Below, piece by piece: positions 59,256 through 64,000 of a stretch of 64,000 nt of DNA; within the stretch, counting starts at the first letter, position 1, and every line of letters begins with the position of its first letter. The stretch comes from Protopterus annectens (lineage: Eukaryota > Chordata > Ceratodontiformes > Protopteridae), in NCBI RefSeq assembly GCF_019279795.1, contig NC_056733.1, positions 1,425,540,812 to 1,425,604,811 on the forward strand, written 5' to 3'. The position numbers and the translations under genes were made by a program. The notes under the pieces were generated by a model, which did no database searches, was not told the origin of the DNA, and worked only from the letters and a program-made list of their open reading frames with translations.

Positions 59256-61314
59256 AAAATAAATTCCTTGCATTAATTGAGAGTTCTTTCTTTCTGGCAT
59301 GGATATCTTCACTGACAGTGATTGTTTATCTGGCATTCAGCCTGTTTGGTTTGCTCTACGGTTCACTTTTTGGTTTTATTAGAAATTAATGCAATTGGCT
59401 CAGGTGAGAAATTATACAATTTAAGTGTTTTAAACAGCTACAACCAAGCAACTGAGTCATAAGCATTATCTAAGTTGAGACTAATGATAGAAAGGTTTTA
59501 TTTGCATAGTCTATTAATGTATGTGTTCTTATTATATTATCCTGTACTTGTCTATTTAAAATAAACCTAGTTTGATCATTGTTAATTAGTTTTGGTATAA
59601 GTAAATTAATTCTGTTAGCTAAAATGGACATGAACATCTTATAGTCCACATTTAAAAGTGAAATGAGTCAGCATGATGAGCACTTTGTAGGATCCTTATC
59701 TTGTTTTAAAATAGGTGATATAAGGGAATATTTCAATGATGGGGGACTTCAGCAGTTTTTTTTTCTCTGTAGACTTTAATATTTTAACTGCATTGTCCAG
59801 AAGTATTTTATATAGTTCTGGTATAAGACCATTTAAGCATGGTGCCTTATTATTTTTTTTTTTTTACTTTTTACTTGATCTTTTATTTCTGTTAAAGTGA
59901 ATGGTCTATCATTTTTTTTTAATTTGTTCAGTTATTTTATTATTTATATTTCCCCTTAGAAAGTTTCAACTATAGCATCATTATCTAGGTTATTTACATT
60001 ATTATTTATATTTTCATAAACTATTTTAAAGCCCTCAAGAATACCTTTAATATCTGTTCTTTCTTTTTTATTATTTATATGTGTTATAATTTCTTTGATA
60101 TGCTTTAGTTTATTCATTTTTTAATCTAATAGCAAGTTTGTGCAAGCTTAAAAGGTTTACTGAATATGCCTGAAGTTTAAGTTTTTCCAGGTTTGTTGAA
60201 ACTTTATCATTTAGAATTTCAACATATTTTGTGTTTAAGTTTTTAAGTTCAAACTGACTGATAATATCATTTGGTTTTAGCTTTAACTTTAGTGTATCTA
60301 TTTTGGCCTGTAGAGTATTCAATTATTTGTCCCATTCCTTTGTTTTACTAATATGCCAGCTTGTAACTCTTCCATTTAAGTAAGCCTTTAATGAATCCCA
60401 CAGGATGTCAGATACTTCATTATTCATGTTTATTTCTAGGAAATATTTGATGTCTTTAACATACCAATCACCAAATCCTTTTATTTTAATAATGTGCGCT
60501 GGTAATCCCTGTGATGTATTAAATTGTCAGTTTTTAAAATCACATTAAACACTATAGCATTATGGCCTGACAATGGACATAAAACTATTGAAACTTCTCT
60601 GAAATGTGATAACAGATTGTTTGAGACAAAAATGTTATCAATATTTGTGTTCCATATCTATATGAATAATAGTTAAATTGAAGTGAGTTTGTTTTCCTTA
60701 GCTCATATATATCATTTAAACTTATTAGATTTACAAATTTGTTAAGTATTTGGCTGAAGATGCGATTCTTGTCTTTCCATCTGCAGAGGAATTTTTGTCT
60801 GATAAAATACAATTAAAATCATCAGCCATTATGACTTCCACTTTCATGTAATAGGCTATAGTTTCTAAGCAATTTGTTTCATCTTTAGCTCCAACCCCTG
60901 GAATCTAATAAGAGTTCACCAATGTCTATAGTTTTCTGTTCCACTCAGATATAACAGTGCTTAACATAATATTTTTATCAACATAGATATCTTTTACTTT
61001 AGGCATTACTGGTGAGTTCTTCCGCAAAATGAGGGTGCCTCTTTTTTTAGCTCAAAAGCCAGAGCCTGCTAAAACCAAATAATTCTTTAATGAAAGCTTT
61101 ACATCTTCATTAAGTAAATGTGTTTCCTGTAGAAGTACTAATTGAGTTTATGTAATTGCAAGTATTTGAACAGACTCCCCCTCTTTACTGCATTATTCAA
61201 TCTATTAATATTAATAGATATGCATTTAAAATCAGACATTTATATAAGACAGAAAAAAACACAGGTATAATCAAAATCACATTTATGTGCAGAACTTATT
61301 ATATACTTTATATA

Positions 61315-62067
61315 GGGTCTATATTACAACATTAAACGCTTAAAACAGTGAATGATGTTTCATCGACCCTATTTCAGCAAAAGCTGAAAATGTTGACACC
61401 TCAGAACAGCGATTTCTTTCCTAGGGAAAGAAATCACTGTTCCAACCAAAAAAAAAAAAAAAAACAGTAAACATTTCCAAACACATGCACGCTTACCTTA
61501 ACCCTAATTCTACCCTCCCCCAAAAAAGTAAGCAGCTGAAAACACATATGCACATAACTCAACCATACATCTAACACAAAAAAAAAGTAAACAGTTTAAA
61601 ATATGTGCACTTACCTTAACCCGCACCCTAACCTTAATGTCAGTAACTGTTGCACATTTACGTAAACAGTTCCAAACACATACACACTTACCTTAACCCT
61701 AATTCTACCCCCCAAAAACAAAGTAAACAGCTTAAAACACATATGCACTTAACTCAACCGTACATCTAATGCAAAAAAAACAAAACAAATGTAAACAGTT
61801 TAAAACATATGCACTTACCTTAACCCGCACCCTAACCCTAAGGTCAGTAACTGTTGCACATTTACGCTCGGGAGCTATACCAGATAAGAGAATCTCTGAG
61901 ACCACACTACAGTGCAGGACATGGCAAAGCAATGAAGCGGTCAAGCGATTTCTTTCTCAGAGAAAGAATTCGCTGAACAGCTAATTTGCTGTTTTGCCTG
62001 TTCGCTCTATAGGTGTCGGTGAAAATGCATTCAATGAAATGTGTTTTCATTGTTCTAATAGGAACCC
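61315..62067. mobile_element. MITE M4 (GGGTCTATA family), expanded
   Basis: The terminus GGGTCTATATTACAAC is at the left and the inverted end ATAGGAACCC at the right, with a perfect 8-bp TSD TTTATATA at 61307-61314 and 62068-62075. The family core lies at 61891-61928. It is longer than the other copies because of an internal tandem repeat. Confidence 0.8.
61465..61860 (+). repeat. Internal tandem duplication of about 196 bp in MITE M4
   Basis: Two units share CCAAACACAT.CAC.CTTACC, AACCCTAATTCTACCC, AACTCAACC.TACATCTAA and AACCCGCACCCTAACC..AA.GTCAGTAACTG in order. Confidence 0.8.
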
Positions 62068-62075
62068 TTTATATA

Positions 62076-62534
62076 TGACAACATGAAATCTTCAGATTTG
62101 GACAAAATTTTGAAACATAAAAAATTACTTAATGATATAACCTTAAAACATTCTACCATGGGATAACGTATTCCTAGTTTGTTGAAAAAGATGAACAAAC
62201 TACCTCTAAAACTCTCCATTAGACTAACAATGCTTATCTAATGCTTCTGATTCATATTAATGTGTCTCATATTTTTAGTATGCCTCATCTTAAAAAAGCC
62301 TTTCAGTGAATTGTTATGAACAAGAAAAGTTAAACAGGTGTACAGAGTCTTTATTATAAGTTTACCAAATTGAACATCTCTACAATCATCTTTCCCTGTA
62401 TCTTATTTTATCTTTCTGGTCTACTACAGGGAGGAAGTTAGTTATTTTCATATTTATTAATTTATAGATCAGGTGATTTTATATTTTTTCTAATTTATTT
62501 ACTATGTGTAAAGTTGTTCATAGGATCAGAAGTT
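62076..62534. other. Unannotated AT-rich stretch
   Basis: No coding frame or element boundary was recognised between MITE M4 and the SINE fragment. Confidence 0.45.
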
Positions 62535-62645
62535 CATAAAGTAAGTATAAGCCATAAGTTCATGAATTAGTACCAGGCTAACTGCCCTTGAGGGCCATTC
62601 CAAGTCCAGCCAATTACACCATGTGAGAATCAAACCCCAAACTAT
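62535..62645 (-). mobile_element. tRNA SINE with LINE-like tail, fragment (S3)
   Basis: It aligns with S1 and S2: TTCATGAATTAGTACCAGGC, GGGCCATTCCAAG and CATGTGAGAATCAAACCCC on the plus strand correspond to the minus-strand tail, body and B box. The head is missing. Confidence 0.65.
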
Positions 62646-62758
62646 TTAATAACTGACAGTGGTTTATAATGCATTTCACTGTCTTTTGCTTATTATCTAA
62701 CTTGTTTTCATTGGCATCTTAGCATATGATTCAAAATATTATTATTATTTACATTTAG

Positions 62759-62972
62759 ACAAGAAGAGGTAACCTGGACAGTTCTTCAGAACACCTGCAG
62801 CATCACAAAAGTGCTCATGACTCTAATTAAGCTGCTTCAAGCTGGTCCTCATGACAAGGACATGCAAATGAAGAGTTTATCAGCCTCAGTTGATACAAAA
62901 CCTCCCACAAGTGAACCCAAGCCACCTTTACATCATACATCAATCCCTTCCAAATCACTAAAAAAAGTCAAA
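62759..62972 (+). CDS. Candidate host-gene internal exon, unidentified
   Basis: An acceptor-like ATTTACATTTAG ends at 62758 and a good donor GTATGT starts at 62973. The 214-nt interval is one base plus 71 sense codons. The peptide has blocks such as 'QEEVTWTVLQNTCSITKVLM' and a Pro/Ser/Lys-rich tail 'KPPTSEPKPPLHHTSIPSKS'. Base composition is richer in GC than the surrounding DNA and no repeat overlaps it. There is no start codon, as expected for an internal exon. I do not recognise the protein. It starts in phase 2, so it is not directly adjacent to the phase-1 candidate exon at 2460-3040. It may be a true exon of a gene whose intron spans much of this window, or chance. Confidence 0.4.
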
Positions 62973-63129
62973 GTATGTTAACCACTAAAAAGCTATTGTA
63001 TTTAAATAAATAACATTTAATGATGCAGCAAGCACTATTTGTATAAGATGTGTAGTATAAAGCAGACTGTCATTTTTAAAAGACAAGACAGCATATAAAC
63101 ATGCATTAAAGGAATGACAATTATGTGTG

Positions 63130-63720
63130 ATCCATATTCTTTTAATCACATAGCTGTTATATAGAAGGCAATATGACAAAATCTCAAGTAAAAGCAATAG
63201 TGCAATGCATTATACTAAAATCATAAGCTCAGCCTGCCCTATGATATGGTTAGAAATATTTACAATAAAGATAAATTAGAATTGGCTTGTCATGCTTGCC
63301 CCTAGCAACAAAGGAATGCCCAAAAGTTCTTATGATTTTATCTTGTTACCAGGCATGTGAAAGTATGACATTTCAGCAGTTTCTACACATTTGCAAATAG
63401 ACAAAATGTTCATTTCATGACCATTGTGTTTTTGCATGTACCAAAGCAATCTTCAGTCATGTCAGCATAAAACTTGTATCTTGATCCTTGGTGTATCAAA
63501 ATGTATACTCTACATTTAGTTGCACTTCAAGGATGTCTAGCATTGCAAAAGTATCTTGTGTCATCCTGATTTGTAACTGCAGTTAGGGGAAATAAAAAAA
63601 AAGCATACAAAATCCATTTCAAAGAGACAGGTGCATGTTACATTTTACATAAAAATCAATATTCTGTTCATCAATACCTAACATGCAATATTTAATTTCT
63701 TGGTGTTCAGCTTTAAACTA
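63130..63720 (-). mobile_element. L2-like LINE, right part of a split copy
   Basis: This is homologous to 4580-5430 minus the V-SINE. On the minus strand an RT-like block around 63300 reads like 'QGxxxxSQFLFIFIVNISNHI', the decayed 'QGSxLGPLLFxIFINDLxN' motif. The other half lies at 51700-51849. Confidence 0.6.
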
Positions 63721-64000
63721 TAAAATGGCTGTAATGTTATGCTTAGGATTCATTCATGTTAGAATCTTCCAAGCTAAAGTTTGCAGGTAGGAGAAATAAA
63801 AAAATAAATAAGAACTGCTGTAGCACAGATTGAAAAGGCACAACTGCATGTTCAGCTATATGCCATCCCTCTCCCAAGCATTCTGAAAGTGCTTGGAACT
63901 GCCAGCTATTCTGCAGCACAACAAAAATCATAAAAAAGACTGTAGTGCTTTCTGTAATGTTATTGTTACTTTAATAACTAATTGCAAAAGAGTGTATTAC
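63721..64000. other. Window end, nothing recognised
   Basis: AT-rich sequence without a supported feature. Confidence 0.4.

Larger units (their letters stand above)
55018..59378 (+). mobile_element. PLE-E with inverted terminal repeats of about 0.75 kb
   Basis: A complete insertion between perfect 14-bp TSDs (TTAGAAATTAATGC at 55004-55017 and 59379-59392) in the L1-like LINE. The left arm (55046-55936) is the reverse complement of the right arm (58628-59378), apart from a SINE at 55602-55747. The arm includes the last codons of the ORF plus the 3' region, so it is a 5'-truncated inverted copy. A 28-bp extension (55018-55045) is on the left only. The ORF between the arms is on the plus strand. 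Confidence 0.9.
51850..61260 (-). mobile_element. L1/Tx1-like LINE ORF2, decayed, interrupted by three PLE insertions
   Basis: Read leftward, the endonuclease domain begins at about 61240 ('SDFKCISININRLNNAVKRG' and 'LVLLQETHLLNED'), with later EN pieces at 60812-60585 and a linker helix at 60322-60110. RT motifs occur before and after PLE-E, including 'YPLSPLLFVLAIEPFANSIR' and 'FADDSLL' at 54930-54800. C-terminal blocks follow at 54498-54220 ('GGIGFPDIQLYASSTIVK') and near 52100 ('IARKIIAKNWKS'-like). The T-rich 3' end is at 51850. The interruptions are 52589-52871, about 53060-53850 and 55018-59378. Every frame is broken. Confidence 0.75.

Noticed and set aside
55018-59378. DIRS-type or LTR retrotransposon interpretation because of inverted terminal repeats
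   Set aside because: The ORF carries a PLE-type RT and a GIY-YIG endonuclease, with no tyrosine recombinase, integrase, protease or RNase H region.

Overview
The window is vertebrate-type nuclear DNA. It is AT-rich, almost gene-free and packed with transposable elements, like an intron or intergenic stretch of a large genome. Nothing prokaryotic is present: there are no operons, no Shine-Dalgarno sites and no dense long ORFs. The element mix is Penelope-like elements with GIY-YIG endonuclease, a PIF/Harbinger transposon with its MYB-like partner gene, L2/CR1-like and L1/Tx1-like LINEs, V-SINE-like and LINE-tailed tRNA SINEs, and MITEs. This fits a fish, lungfish or amphibian with a big genome, but the species cannot be fixed from the sequence alone.

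Layout. 1-1.33 kb is the 5' part of a minus-strand Penelope-like element (PLE-A). 2.46-3.04 kb is a possible host exon split by a MITE. 3.2-8.5 kb holds SINEs, an L2-like LINE, a V-SINE with a 17-bp target-site duplication (TSD), a second MITE and a LINE fragment. 8.5-10.75 kb is a decayed plus-strand PLE-B. 10.75-41.15 kb is a giant imperfect inverted repeat with a spacer of about 0.6 kb at 25.0-25.6 kb. Each arm carries a dead Harbinger element: a multi-exon MYB-like gene at the outer end and a PIF/Harbinger transposase near the centre. The right-arm transposase is cut by a 5.8-kb head-to-head PLE dimer (PLE-C) that holds the only long intact ORF here, 812 codons of RT plus GIY-YIG. The arms have since diverged. 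The left arm lost the transposase promoter and N-terminus; the right arm lost the transposase C-terminus and gained PLE-C, a LINE and a V-SINE.

41.2-51.7 kb contains a second spliced MYB-like gene, L2-like LINE and tRNA-SINE pieces, tandem duplications and a third MITE. 51.7-63.7 kb is a nest: an L2-like LINE is split by an insertion block that includes an L1/Tx1-like LINE, itself broken by three PLE insertions (a 283-bp palindromic mini-PLE, PLE-D and PLE-E). One ITR of PLE-E is hit by a SINE. A fourth MITE and a second possible host exon (62.76-62.97 kb) follow.

The strongest unifying signal is in the PLE terminal repeats. Ten sites across at least six element copies carry a hammerhead-ribozyme-like motif (CTGANGA, extra A, stem II, GAAA, four-base loop, T). 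Three PLE insertions share 14-15-bp TSDs, inverted terminal arms of very different length, and a 26-36-bp extension on one end only. Taken together they look like one integration mechanism that makes head-to-head truncated dimers.
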